Shown here: positions 6,726 through 14,228 of the stretch, one piece after another
Numbering within the stretch: position 1 is the stretch's first letter
How the letters are laid out: each line of letters opens with the position of its first letter
NCBI GenBank assembly: GCA_016762995.1
Contig: JAESUT010000122.1
Coordinates: forward strand, 1 to 15,187
DNA from: Gammaproteobacteria bacterium
GTDB lineage: Bacteria > Pseudomonadota > Gammaproteobacteria > Pseudomonadales > Pseudohongiellaceae
Length of the DNA: 15,187 nucleotides
Direction of reading: 5' to 3'
The notes under the pieces: model-generated
Databases searched by the model: none
The model's input: the letters and a program-made list of their open reading frames with translations, nothing else
Told to the model about the DNA's origin: nothing
Made by a program: the position numbers and the translations under genes

Positions 6726-9272
6726 TTTCTGCAACACCTCGCCTAAGCGAGCAGCGAAAACTTGTCGCGCAGATTCGTTGAGTGGACCCAATGCAATAGA
6801 TTGCATCTCCGTGTTCATGGCGTACTTTAAGTTTTGTTTTGGATCTGGCTTTGCTTGGCCGAAACCGCTTTTAAGTTGCTCTAGCTGAAACTTCATTCGG
6901 AGTGCTTTGTCTTCTGCTGGTGAGTCGACGTTCGCTCGAATCTCTGCCTGTATGCAGAGTTGCCTAAATGTGTCTTCGTACTGCGTGCATTGCTTAGCTA
7001 GTTCAGAATTGGACTTTGCGGAAAATATTGCACTATGTCTCGCCTTCAACAGGTCATCTACTTCGGTATTGCCACTCTTGTCCGCCTTGTTCCAGGCGTC
7101 GAGGTCAAAAGCCTGCTGCACGGAGCTAAATTTTTCAGTATCGCTCTCGCCTAGCAGGGCCTTCTCGATATCTTGTAACGTGGAGGCTTTCTCGAGAATG
7201 GTTTGCATCAACTGCTGTTGTCGTTTATCGGGCAATGCTCGAAACCTAGAGTCGATCTGGCGCTTCGCCGCGTTAAAGCGGTCAAGCAACCGTTTGCGTT
7301 GTGATTTGATCCGCGGATCTAGTGAATTTGAGAATTCTTGAGCCAAATCCTGATAAGACGTTCGAGATTCACGGAAAGCAGAATCATCCTTCTTCGTTAT
7401 GGCATCTAAAGAGTTAAGTATCTCGTTGAGTCGAGTCTCGATCTTTTGGAGGTCTTCGCGTAATGCGCTCGAAGCCTGATCGCGTTTGTTGAAAATGGTA
7501 TCGCAGGCAGCGCGAAAGTCTTGCCAATATTTCTGATCTTCTCGGTAAGAAGTAGGGCCTATTTTTTTCCATTCCTGCTGCAAGCGCTTCGCCTCGTTCA
7601 TGGCGTGTTTGTTATCTTCGATCTTGCTCAGATCTTGCGCATGGGTTATTAGTTCTTGTTTTAGTTTGGCGCTGACTGATAGTTTGTTCTTGCGCAATTT
7701 CCGTAACTGATTGACTGTCTCATAGAAGCGTTTCTGCAAACTCCTAATTTTACTCTGCTCTATAGGGGCATACAATTTCCAATTATTTTCGGAATCGCTA
7801 AGAAGTTTGTTCAATTTAGGAAGGTCGGGCTCATCGTCAGCCTCAATCAGCAGCTTATGTTCAACTTCAAGTGACTCACATATCTCTCTGCGCTTTGATA
7901 GATTTTCAGCCATCTTCTTCTTGCGTTCTTTGAAATGAGCCTTGCAAGGTTCATAGGCTTGATCTGATAGCTTTTTAAATTCCTTCCAGAATTGCTCATT
8001 TTGGCTGGAGCGACCGAGGGCCTTCCATTCTTTGTGCATCTTGCTAATATTTTTTGAGCGGTCAGACGCGTGCATCTCTGATTCGATAAGATGCTGCATC
8101 TGAATTATCAGTTCCTTCTTCTTCTCAGTTGCGGCAAATATCTTCCAATCGCGAAGCTCTATGAGCTTCTCTTTGTGTACGTTGGACTTCTTTAGAAGCT
8201 CGGCCCGTACCTGATTAGCGGTATTGCTTATATTTCCTTGAATCTTGTCCCAGCACTGTGTCGCGCGTTCTGAATTTCCAGTCTCAAGAGCCTCGGAGAG
8301 GGAGGTGAGTAGCTCCTCTGTTTTGCTCTTCAATTGTTCCTGGTATTCATTGTTCTTGGTGATTTTAGCCGCGATGTTGGTCTGTAGACCCTGAATCTTA
8401 GCTACCAGCTCCTTTTCTGTGTCGTTTAGCCTGGCTTGCAGTTTTCTGAGTTGTGAGCGAATTTCAAAGAGTCGAGCAGTGTTCTTGTAGCTAAGTTTTT
8501 CGGCCTCTTTTTCAGCGGCGTCGAATTCAATGCTGGGCTCTAAGAGAGGGACGTCAATTTTCTCCGACTTTTCAGTTTTTGCTGTCTTGCTGTCTGCGGA
8601 ATCTTCTGCTGTTTTCGAAGCGACTTCGGCTTTCTTAAGGTTGGCTCCAGCTTCAGCTTTAGTGTCGGGCTTACTGGATTCACTGTCGGTGCTAGAAGTG
8701 CTCTCTAGGCGGCTGGCGATGGTTTTGCTGACAGTTTTATCTTTTCCGGTAACTTTGGCTAGAATCTCTTTAAGGAGTTGAGTGTCAGTGATTTTAAGTG
8801 CGGCCGATTTGCGTGCATGAACACTGCCTGCGAATAGGCAAATATCAGCGAGATCTTCGTTCAGTGCTACGGCAGCGACGGCTAGATTCCCAATACTCTT
8901 CAGCTTTGTAATCAGAGCTATTTGCTTAATGCCGTTACTGGCTAGTTGCTCTAACTTCTCGATACGCTCGATTTCGCTGTGATTGCTTTCCAATGTGCCC
9001 GCGACAATTCGGTAGATTTGCTGTTGGGCAGTCTCCTGTACTTTGCCGCCTACGTTCTGTAGCTGTTCGAGCGCATCAAATTGAGTGATGCGTGTAATGG
9101 CGCAGCAACGCACGGCTTCGTATTCATCCTCTTGTGCTATTTTGAGGAAGAACTCTGCAGCACCTGGCTCTTTGAGGTCTAGTTTCTCAATAGTAACAAG
9201 ACGCTGTGCGGAGTCTTGATGCAACCAAGTATTGTCTATTAGGGAAGATGCAGGATTTGAGACAGTTGTCAT
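6717..9272 (-). CDS. DUF349 domain-containing coiled-coil protein
   Basis: An 851-residue, highly charged, predominantly helical protein of unknown function with no signal peptide or membrane segment. Residues 20-190 resemble a helical HEAT-like repeat region (for example YEAVRCCAITRI). Residues 190-245 are a low-complexity Ser/Thr/Asp/Glu/Lys linker. Residues 250-335 look like a coiled coil. At least three DUF349-type units follow, marked by W-[KR] near the start and QxW/FxxF patterns: about 376-450 (HKEWKALG, FWKEFKK), 495-525 and 560-600 (QQEWKKIGP, YWQDFRAACD). More helical sequence runs to the C-terminus. The gene stands alone, divergent from dinG and convergent with the acyltransferase. 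The ribosome site is weak. The family name comes from remembered DUF349 features; I can give no biochemical role. Confidence 0.85.
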   Translation of the reverse strand: MTTVSNPASSLIDNTWLHQDSAQRLVTIEKLDLKEPGAAEFFLKIAQEDEYEAVRCCAITRITQFDALEQLQNVGGKVQETAQQQIYRIVAGTLESNHSEIERIEKLEQLASNGIKQIALITKLKSIGNLAVAAVALNEDLADICLFAGSVHARKSAALKITDTQLLKEILAKVTGKDKTVSKTIASRLESTSSTDSESSKPDTKAEAGANLKKAEVASKTAEDSADSKTAKTEKSEKIDVPLLEPSIEFDAAEKEAEKLSYKNTARLFEIRSQLRKLQARLNDTEKELVAKIQGLQTNIAAKITKNNEYQEQLKSKTEELLTSLSEALETGNSERATQCWDKIQGNISNTANQVRAELLKKSNVHKEKLIELRDWKIFAATEKKKELIIQMQHLIESEMHASDRSKNISKMHKEWKALGRSSQNEQFWKEFKKLSDQAYEPCKAHFKERKKKMAENLSKRREICESLEVEHKLLIEADDEPDLPKLNKLLSDSENNWKLYAPIEQSKIRSLQKRFYETVNQLRKLRKNKLSVSAKLKQELITHAQDLSKIEDNKHAMNEAKRLQQEWKKIGPTSYREDQKYWQDFRAACDTIFNKRDQASSALREDLQKIETRLNEILNSLDAITKKDDSAFRESRTSYQDLAQEFSNSLDPRIKSQRKRLLDRFNAAKRQIDSRFRALPDKRQQQLMQTILEKASTLQDIEKALLGESDTEKFSSVQQAFDLDAWNKADKSGNTEVDDLLKARHSAIFSAKSNSELAKQCTQYEDTFRQLCIQAEIRANVDSPAEDKALRMKFQLEQLKSGFGQAKPDPKQNLKYAMNTEMQSIALGPLNESARQVFAARLGEVLQKLR

Positions 9273-9302
9273 GTACTACGAACCGAAGGATTTAGCTGGA
9301 TT

Positions 9303-9333
9303 ATTGTAATTTCTATGCTGATTTCTCAGTCTA
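9303..9333 (-). promoter_or_regulatory. Candidate promoter of the DUF349 gene
   Basis: On the minus strand TAGACT (4/6) is followed after 19 bases by TACAAT (5/6), ending about 30 bases before the start codon. The -10 match is reasonable and the -35 is weak. Confidence 0.28.
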
Positions 9334-9447
9334 GCGAGCGCGTAAGCTAACTATGCCACAAGTGTAGCAGATGTTGTTTCAATCAAAACAGAAAAGAACT
9401 CTGCTGAAGGCGAATTTTGATAAATTCACAGGAAACTGGCCTGCAAA

Positions 9448-9456
9448 TGCTATAAT
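9448..9456 (+). promoter_or_regulatory. Extended -10 promoter of dinG
   Basis: TGCTATAAT is a perfect extended -10 element, 48 bases before the dinG start codon. A TTCACA (5/6 to -35) lies at 9425-9430, but with a 20-base spacer, so the extended -10 probably carries most of the recognition. I see no LexA-type CTGT-N8-ACAG box near it, although E. coli dinG is SOS-controlled. Confidence 0.5.
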
Positions 9457-9504
9457 TCGCAGATCAATTGGCAGTAATAGAAAGAAACTCGAGGACTTAG
9501 CTGG

Positions 9505-11616
9505 ATGTTGGCGGATGACGTAAAGAAGAATATTCAGTCCACCTATCGACAGTTGCTCGAATCGAGAGACCTCACTCCGCGTTACGGTCAACGTTTGATG
9601 ATTGCTGAGATCGCAAAGACCTTGTCTACGCTTACCGATGATGATGCCAAACCTCCGATCTGCGTGATTGAGGCAGGTACTGGCACGGGCAAAACGATGG
9701 CCTATGTACTTGCCGTGTTGCCACTCGCCAAGGCGCTTAACTTCAAGGTAGTGATCGCGACAGCAACGGTGGCGCTTCAAGAACAGGTGGTGCTTAAAGA
9801 CCTTCCTGAGATATTGGAAGGCTCTGATCTTAGTTTTAGTTACTCCTTAGCGAAGGGTAGGGGGCGGTATTTGTGCCTCGCCAAACTCGATATGCTGCTT
9901 AGAGGTAATGACAGCATGCAAGCGATGATGGACTTGTACGGAGAAGAATTAGACGATCCGGCCGAAGGAGATCATGCGCTCTACGAGAAGATGTTGGAGC
10001 AGTTGAGTACGGGTAATTGGAAAGGGGATAGGGACGACTGGGAAAGCTCACTTAGCGATACTGACTGGAAGCCGGTAACCGTCGACAATGCACAATGCAT
10101 GGGGCCGAAGTGCAGCCACTTTAGAAATTGTTGTTTCTACCAAGCCCGGGACTCTATGGACAAAGCAGACTGTATCGTTAGTAATCACGATTTGGTCTTG
10201 TCCGATCTGGCTTTGGGTGGCGGAGTTATTCTCCCTGAACCGGAGAAATGCATCTATATTTTCGATGAGGCGCACCATCTGCCATTGAAGAGTAATACCC
10301 ACTTCTCTGCAAACACACGAATCAAAGCGACCATCACTTGGTTAGAGCGAGCCGATACTCTGTTGCTGCGCTTGCTCAAGGATGACTTTATCGATGGGAC
10401 AACCCAGAAATCACTGCAGAAATTGCTCGTTAATTCTAGGGAGCAGCTTGACCATGCGTGGTTGATAACGGAGCAAATTCTTGAGTCTATAGATCAAGCG
10501 GATAGCTATGACAACCGAATCCAGCATGCGTTTGCGCTAGGAGTAGTCCCTGAGGAAGTGAGAAGTCTGGCCGTGAATCTTGCCAATCTCTTTACGCGCC
10601 TAGGGGCGGCATTTCAAAGCATAAGCGATGATTTGAAAGAGGCTATGGAGGATGGCGGCGATGTAAAACGCAGGCAACTCGCTGAGCAGTGGTTTCCATT
10701 GATAGGCTCGCAGCTGAAACGAGCAGAAGCAAATCTTGGGCTTTGGCTAAGTTATGCATCCGTAGACTCTGAGGGTAAGGCGCCTGTCGCGAGATGGCTC
10801 ACTTACAATACAAATGAAAGCTTTGCGGATATTGGCTTGTCCTCGAGCCCGGTCTTGGCCGCAGATAATCTGCAGCAGCGACTCTGGGACAATTGTGCCG
10901 GCGCGGTGCTTACCTCCGCCACGCTCTCCTCCTTGGGAAATTTTGACATGTTGCAGATGCGAGCAGGTTTGCCGGAGCATACGCACTACCTGAGTATTTT
11001 AAGCCCATTCGATTTTGCGAATGCTGCGAGCTTGGTTATTCCCAAGATGGACTGCGAGCCATCAGACTCAGTTAAGCATACCGATTTTATCGTGAAGGCA
11101 ATTCCTAGAATAGTAGATAAATCTGGCGCTTCGCTCATGCTTTTTTCTAGTCGGAGACAGATGCAGGATGTTATGCAGTTGCTGCCGCCAGTGTGGCGCG
11201 ATCTAGTCTTATGCCAAGATGATTTTCAGAAGTCACAGTTAATAAAATACCATCGGCAACGAGTAGATAAGGGGGAGGGTAGTCTGATCTTCGGCTTGTC
11301 CAGTTTTGCGGAAGGAGTGGATCTGCGAGGGAAATATTGCACCCATGTGTTGATAGCAAAGATTCCTTTTGCAGTACCGAACGATCCGATTGAAATGACG
11401 CTGTCGGAATGGATCGAGCAGCAGGGGCTCAATTCTTTTATGACGTTGGCTGTGCCTGACGCGGCTTTTCGGCTTGTTCAAGCCAGTGGACGATTGCTAC
11501 GCAGTGAATCGGACACAGGATTGATAACTCTCTTCGACGAGCGCATAGTTAGCAAGCGTTATGGAAAGACGATCCTCGAATCGATGCCGCCCTATAAGCG
11601 CGAAATATTCATGTAA
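9505..11616 (+). CDS. dinG: ATP-dependent DNA helicase DinG
   Basis: A 703-residue superfamily 2, XPD-like 5'-to-3' helicase that unwinds D-loops, R-loops and forks and helps remove replication-transcription conflicts. Residues visible: Q29 in RYGQR (Q-motif region), Walker A EAGTGTGKT (56-64), motif Ia ATATVALQEQ (85-94), DEAH box (254-257), SNHDLVLSDL (226-235), TSATL in motif III/IV and QASGRLLR as motif VI near the C-terminus. The four iron-sulfur cysteines are C124, C198, C203 and C209, each offset by four from E. coli C120, C194, C199 and C205; C210 is an extra neighbour. Length is close to E. coli DinG (716). GAGGA at 9491-9495 lies 9 bases before the ATG. It is divergent from the DUF349 gene and convergent with the small membrane-peptide gene. 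Confidence 0.97.
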   Translation: MLADDVKKNIQSTYRQLLESRDLTPRYGQRLMIAEIAKTLSTLTDDDAKPPICVIEAGTGTGKTMAYVLAVLPLAKALNFKVVIATATVALQEQVVLKDLPEILEGSDLSFSYSLAKGRGRYLCLAKLDMLLRGNDSMQAMMDLYGEELDDPAEGDHALYEKMLEQLSTGNWKGDRDDWESSLSDTDWKPVTVDNAQCMGPKCSHFRNCCFYQARDSMDKADCIVSNHDLVLSDLALGGGVILPEPEKCIYIFDEAHHLPLKSNTHFSANTRIKATITWLERADTLLLRLLKDDFIDGTTQKSLQKLLVNSREQLDHAWLITEQILESIDQADSYDNRIQHAFALGVVPEEVRSLAVNLANLFTRLGAAFQSISDDLKEAMEDGGDVKRRQLAEQWFPLIGSQLKRAEANLGLWLSYASVDSEGKAPVARWLTYNTNESFADIGLSSSPVLAADNLQQRLWDNCAGAVLTSATLSSLGNFDMLQMRAGLPEHTHYLSILSPFDFANAASLVIPKMDCEPSDSVKHTDFIVKAIPRIVDKSGASLMLFSSRRQMQDVMQLLPPVWRDLVLCQDDFQKSQLIKYHRQRVDKGEGSLIFGLSSFAEGVDLRGKYCTHVLIAKIPFAVPNDPIEMTLSEWIEQQGLNSFMTLAVPDAAFRLVQASGRLLRSESDTGLITLFDERIVSKRYGKTILESMPPYKREIFM

Positions 11617-11669
11617 GAGACAAAACAAGTTAATACAGAGTAATGAAACCGGGTTGGCAGTATTGGCTA

Positions 11670-11861
11670 TTAGTTTTTTCTACCAGACTTGCGGTTAACG
11701 ATTAAGTAAGCCGCAACACCACCTATCGTTCCCCCGACGGCGCTGGATGCCAGCATGCCGAGAAGCGGGCCAAGCCCCAGACCGATTACGATGAGTCCCG
11801 TAGTGATACAAAGCGCGTAGGTGCCTTGTTCGGAGTTCTTTCTGGCTTTCTTTTTCGACAT
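11670..11861 (-). CDS. Small glycine-rich two-helix membrane peptide
   Basis: A 63-residue peptide with basic ends (MSKKKARK at the start, NRKSGRKN at the end) flanking a hydrophobic core. The core suggests two short membrane helices, about 14-38 and 40-56, rich in Gly and Ala with spacing like a glycine zipper (VGGTIGGVAAY). I do not recognise a family. Reality is supported by a GGAG (complement at 11867-11870) 5 bases before the ATG and by its place 30 bases after the prolyl isomerase on the same strand, as the last gene of the cluster. It might be a small inner-membrane protein; function unknown. Confidence 0.7.
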   Translation of the reverse strand: MSKKKARKNSEQGTYALCITTGLIVIGLGLGPLLGMLASSAVGGTIGGVAAYLIVNRKSGRKN

Positions 11862-11863
11862 AG

Positions 11864-11882
11864 CAGCTCCAAAGGTTAGCTG
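11864..11882 (-). promoter_or_regulatory. Hairpin overlapping ribosome site of membrane peptide
   Basis: CAGCT (11864-11868) and AGCTG (11878-11882) form a 5-bp inverted repeat around a 9-base loop. On the minus-strand transcript the GGAG ribosome site (complement 11867-11870) falls half in the stem and half in the loop, only a few bases before the ATG. It could dampen translation of the 63-residue peptide. The stem is short, so this may be chance. Confidence 0.2.
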
Positions 11883-11891
11883 GTTTTTGTG

Positions 11892-12752
11892 CTAGTTTGC
11901 CTTTCGCACAGAATATATCAAGGTGCTAAGGCTCGAGTATTGATCTGGGTCTATTGCAGTGTTGCCGATGCTATCTATGACTTCTTGGCCCTCTACGACT
12001 TTTCCGATAACCGTGTATTTTCCAGACAGCCGTTCGGCGCTTGCAAGGCTGATAAAAAACTCTGGGCCATTGCTGTCCGGGCCGGAGTTCGCTAGAGCGA
12101 CGGTGCCGCGTTCGATAGGTCGGCTCTTTAGAGAATCATTGTAGCGGTAGCCTTGATTTTCATAAACTGATTTTACACTCAAATTTTGAAGCATTTCGAG
12201 AACCTGATACTGCCTGTTCAGCGCCACCTCGACATCTGTGATATTTTTTTGTGCATAGAGTGGTGTGAGGATCTCCTGGTGAAAACCAGACTTCGATTCA
12301 ATGTTGAGCACATCGGCGAAGCTACCGTCGGCGTTCAGTGCTGATATCTGATCTAGACCGAGAGCATCTGCGTTAATCTCGTCGTTGAGGAGATTAACCT
12401 GAAGTCCCAGTGGATTATACGCTGGGCTACCTGCTTGAATGATGAAGCCTGGCACTACCCGATGAAAGCGCATGCCATTGTAGTATCTTGCCTGAATTGC
12501 CTCTCCAGTGTCCTGATTTGTAAATTCTATCTCTCCCTCGGCCAGTGCTATAAATTTCTCGACATTACGGGGAGCTTCAGTAGGGAAAAGTTCAAGGTAT
12601 ATTTCACCCTGTGACGTGCTTATACGCATCAACGGATTCTGTGGATCCTCCATGGCAAGTAATGCCGTAGAAGTGTCGGCGATCGCTGTGTTCAGCGAAG
12701 CAAGCAGGCTAAAAACGAGCAGGAGAAGACTGGGATTAGTGAATTGATGCAT
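11892..12752 (-). CDS. Exported cyclophilin-type peptidyl-prolyl isomerase
   Basis: A 286-residue cyclophilin that catalyses cis-trans isomerisation of prolyl bonds, here probably in the periplasm. An N-terminal signal peptide is visible (hydrophobic 8-22, likely cleavage after AIA at 25). The cyclophilin core begins near LMRISTSQGEIYLELFP (41-57). The active-site segment FHRVVPGFIIQ (96-106) keeps R98, F103 and Q106. GTVALANSGPDSNGPEFFI (216-234) and GKYTVIGKVVEGQEVID (244-260) complete the fold. The tryptophan of human CypA is absent, as in many bacterial forms. Between 108 and 215 there is about 75 residues more than in E. coli PpiA, a marked insertion. The start lies 6 bases after the stop of the 92-residue gene, and a GTAGAG overlapping that stop may serve as the ribosome site. 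Confidence 0.92.
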   Translation of the reverse strand: MHQFTNPSLLLLVFSLLASLNTAIADTSTALLAMEDPQNPLMRISTSQGEIYLELFPTEAPRNVEKFIALAEGEIEFTNQDTGEAIQARYYNGMRFHRVVPGFIIQAGSPAYNPLGLQVNLLNDEINADALGLDQISALNADGSFADVLNIESKSGFHQEILTPLYAQKNITDVEVALNRQYQVLEMLQNLSVKSVYENQGYRYNDSLKSRPIERGTVALANSGPDSNGPEFFISLASAERLSGKYTVIGKVVEGQEVIDSIGNTAIDPDQYSSLSTLIYSVRKAN

Positions 12753-12758
12753 GGCGCT

Positions 12759-13037
12759 CTACTGCAGCAGGTGATGATCGGGGGGAAGGTTTTTGGAAAT
12801 CCAAATCGCTATCTTATGACGCATATTAAGCAAGTTCTCATCAGGTGTCGCTAGGGATTGTATGACGCCGTCTTTGACAAGCAGTAGGTAGATCGCACGT
12901 ACCTTTGTATCGACATGATCGGTGGTCTCGAATTTCCCAGCGCCACGTGCCTCGAAATAGCGCGTGCCAACTCGTATCGCTTCTTTTAGGAGCTCGTTCT
13001 CATTTTTAATCTTTTTCATGTCTGCTTTATACTCCAT
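12759..13037 (-). CDS. Unrecognised 92-residue protein
   Basis: A 92-residue, soluble, mixed-charge protein that I do not recognise. It has a basic N-terminus (KADMKKIKNENELLKEA), a central part with an alternating hydrophobic run (IYLLLVKDGVIQ, 49-60) and ends with HHLLQ. No signal peptide, membrane helix or cysteine is visible. Two ATGs are possible: 13037 with a very close AGGGG, and 13019 with GGAG 12 bases upstream; I list the longer. Its 6-base spacing to the prolyl isomerase implies cotranscription and perhaps translational coupling, which supports it as a real gene. A promoter candidate lies just upstream at 13083-13112. Confidence 0.65.
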   Translation of the reverse strand: MEYKADMKKIKNENELLKEAIRVGTRYFEARGAGKFETTDHVDTKVRAIYLLLVKDGVIQSLATPDENLLNMRHKIAIWISKNLPPDHHLLQ

Positions 13038-13082
13038 CCACCCCTAATTGGCGGGTTCTACCGATAAACTATCGACGCAAAG

Positions 13083-13112
13083 ATTGTAGGGCGAAAGCGG
13101 CTCCTCATGCAA
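13083..13112 (-). promoter_or_regulatory. Candidate promoter of the 92-residue gene and prolyl isomerase
   Basis: On the minus strand TTGCAT is followed after 18 bases by TACAAT (5/6 to the -10 consensus), 45 bases before the ATG. The -35 keeps only the TTG. Its position in the 134-base gap, the widest in this gene run, fits an internal transcription start. Confidence 0.4.
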
Positions 13113-13143
13113 TACGCCTCTTCGTAAGTCGCTGGATGTACGG

Positions 13144-13177
13144 CTCTAATGAGTGCGAACATGAGAGTTCGTTAGAG
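13144..13177 (-). other. Two-stem hairpin at the end of the nucleotidyltransferase gene
   Basis: CTCTAA (13144-13149) pairs with TTAGAG (13172-13177), and CGAAC (13156-13160) pairs with GTTCG (13167-13171). Together they make an 11-bp hairpin with one 6-base bulge and a 6-base loop. The stop codon lies in the outer stem. No U-tract follows on either strand, so it is not a standard terminator; it could protect or pause the 3' end. Confidence 0.3.
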
Positions 13178-13753
13178 ATGTTGATAAAGGGCCAGTTCTT
13201 CATGAGTGTCGATGTCTAGCAGTATGCCCGGGTCAGAGACTTGCAGGCATTGAACAGCCTGCGGATACATGCCGGTGAGCCTTTTACCTCCCTTATCACC
13301 AGTTAGCGCTTTAAGGTCGGTAAAAAAATTTTTGCCAAAGGCCACGGGATTGCCCGCTCTAAAGTCAAACGTTGGGGTAACGATGGAATTCCGGGTGACA
13401 TGCTCGGCAATGAGGCTGTAGGTGGAGGTCTCTATAAATGGCATATCGCCTAGGCAGACCACGCAGCCATCCCAGTCGCCAATGTTTTGAGCTGCGAATG
13501 CCAGCGTTGCTCCCATCCCTTGTTCTGCACGCTCGAAACTTAGGATCGATGTTTCTGGAGCTAATTCTTGTAGTGCTGCAGCCATCTCAGGACGAGTAAC
13601 GACGAGCCGTTCGGGGAATACCTCGGCAATTCGCTGCACAGTCTGTTGAAAAATAGATTCCCCGCTCGATAGCCTGGCAAGTAGCTTGCTACTGCCAAAG
13701 CGGCTGCTGAAACCAGCCGCTAATACGATGGCACCTATTATGGGCTTAGTCAT
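13172..13753 (-). CDS. MobA/MocA-like nucleotidyltransferase
   Basis: A 193-residue Rossmann-like nucleotidyltransferase of the MobA/MocA group, which transfers CMP or GMP to molybdopterin, or activates related substrates. The nucleotide-binding signature LAAGFSSRFGSSK is at 11-23. The metal-binding LGDMP is at 101-105. RAGNPVAFG (132-140), GDKGGKRLTG (152-161) and LDIDTHEEL (179-187) match the MocA-type C-terminal pattern. Length is normal. No molybdenum-cofactor or molybdoenzyme gene is next to it, so the substrate is open; MocA-like is my best guess over MobA because of the GNPVAFG and DIDTHEEL forms. It has no clear ribosome site. It lies 43 bases after the small coiled-coil gene and 134 before the 92-residue gene. 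Confidence 0.85.
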   Translation of the reverse strand: MTKPIIGAIVLAAGFSSRFGSSKLLARLSSGESIFQQTVQRIAEVFPERLVVTRPEMAAALQELAPETSILSFERAEQGMGATLAFAAQNIGDWDGCVVCLGDMPFIETSTYSLIAEHVTRNSIVTPTFDFRAGNPVAFGKNFFTDLKALTGDKGGKRLTGMYPQAVQCLQVSDPGILLDIDTHEELALYQHL

Positions 13754-13796
13754 GGCAGATAGCGTGGCCGCTTCAACCTGTCATAAGACGGGAAGC

Positions 13797-14171
13797 TTAG
13801 TGGAGGGTCTTTGTGGATTTGCGAAAGGGTTCAGTTTCTTGCTGGCTAATCTCTACCACAAAACTCTCTTTCCCCTGTTCTCGTATTTGCTCGTTTTTTT
13901 CACCGCATATTAGCGGCGACTCAGCAGTCGCTATCTCGGTGTTAGGCTCACTTATGGCTGCCTGTACAGGAGATTCAATCTGTACAGCGGCAAGTGCTTC
14001 TAATTCTTCTTGTGCCTGATTCTGGGATGCTAGCTGGGTCTTGATCTGGTCGCTTAAATGGCGACGTAGCCTATTCACCACACTAGTCATGACCTCTATG
14101 GTTTGACTAAGCTGATCTAGCGTAACCAGAGTGCGTTCCGGGTCGTCGTCAGCGTATTTTTTTTCGCTCAT
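13797..14171 (-). CDS. Small coiled-coil protein downstream of nrdB
   Basis: A 124-residue protein of unknown family. Residues 1-15 are acidic and polar (MSEKKYADDDPERT). Residues 17-63 look like one long amphipathic helix or coiled coil (TLDQLSQTIEVMTSVVNRLR and onward, rich in Gln, Leu and Ala). The rest is acidic, low-complexity and probably disordered. The frame extends upstream to a TTG at 14198, but the ATG at 14171 has a strong GGAG 5 bases upstream, so I set the start there. It is 57 bases after nrdB and 43 before the nucleotidyltransferase gene, so it is likely part of that transcript. No signal peptide. Function unknown. Confidence 0.75.
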   Translation of the reverse strand: MSEKKYADDDPERTLVTLDQLSQTIEVMTSVVNRLRRHLSDQIKTQLASQNQAQEELEALAAVQIESPVQAAISEPNTEIATAESPLICGEKNEQIREQGKESFVVEISQQETEPFRKSTKTLH

Positions 14172-14176
14172 GTGTG

Positions 14177-14180
14177 CTCC
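14177..14180 (-). promoter_or_regulatory. Ribosome site fixing start of coiled-coil gene
   Basis: GGAG on the minus strand lies 5 bases before the ATG at 14171. A second GGAG at 14192-14195 lies inside the upstream TTG frame and cannot serve that TTG, which supports the shorter 124-residue product. Confidence 0.65.
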
Positions 14181-14228
14181 ATTTGGTACAGGCTCCAAAG
14201 AGTCGATACTAAATCGTAATGCCAGACC

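Noticed and set aside
6907..7341. 144-residue plus-strand open frame inside the DUF349 gene
   Set aside because: It is Ser/Cys-rich antisense sequence within a well-supported coding region, with no ribosome site or family resemblance.
9379..9780. 133-residue minus-strand open frame over the start of dinG
   Set aside because: It overlaps the conserved dinG Walker A coding region on the opposite strand and its translation looks like an antisense shadow.
11617..11669. Terminator between convergent dinG and the membrane-peptide gene
   Set aside because: The 53-base gap has no stable GC-rich stem with a T-tract; the AACCGGGTT element leaves no room for a loop.
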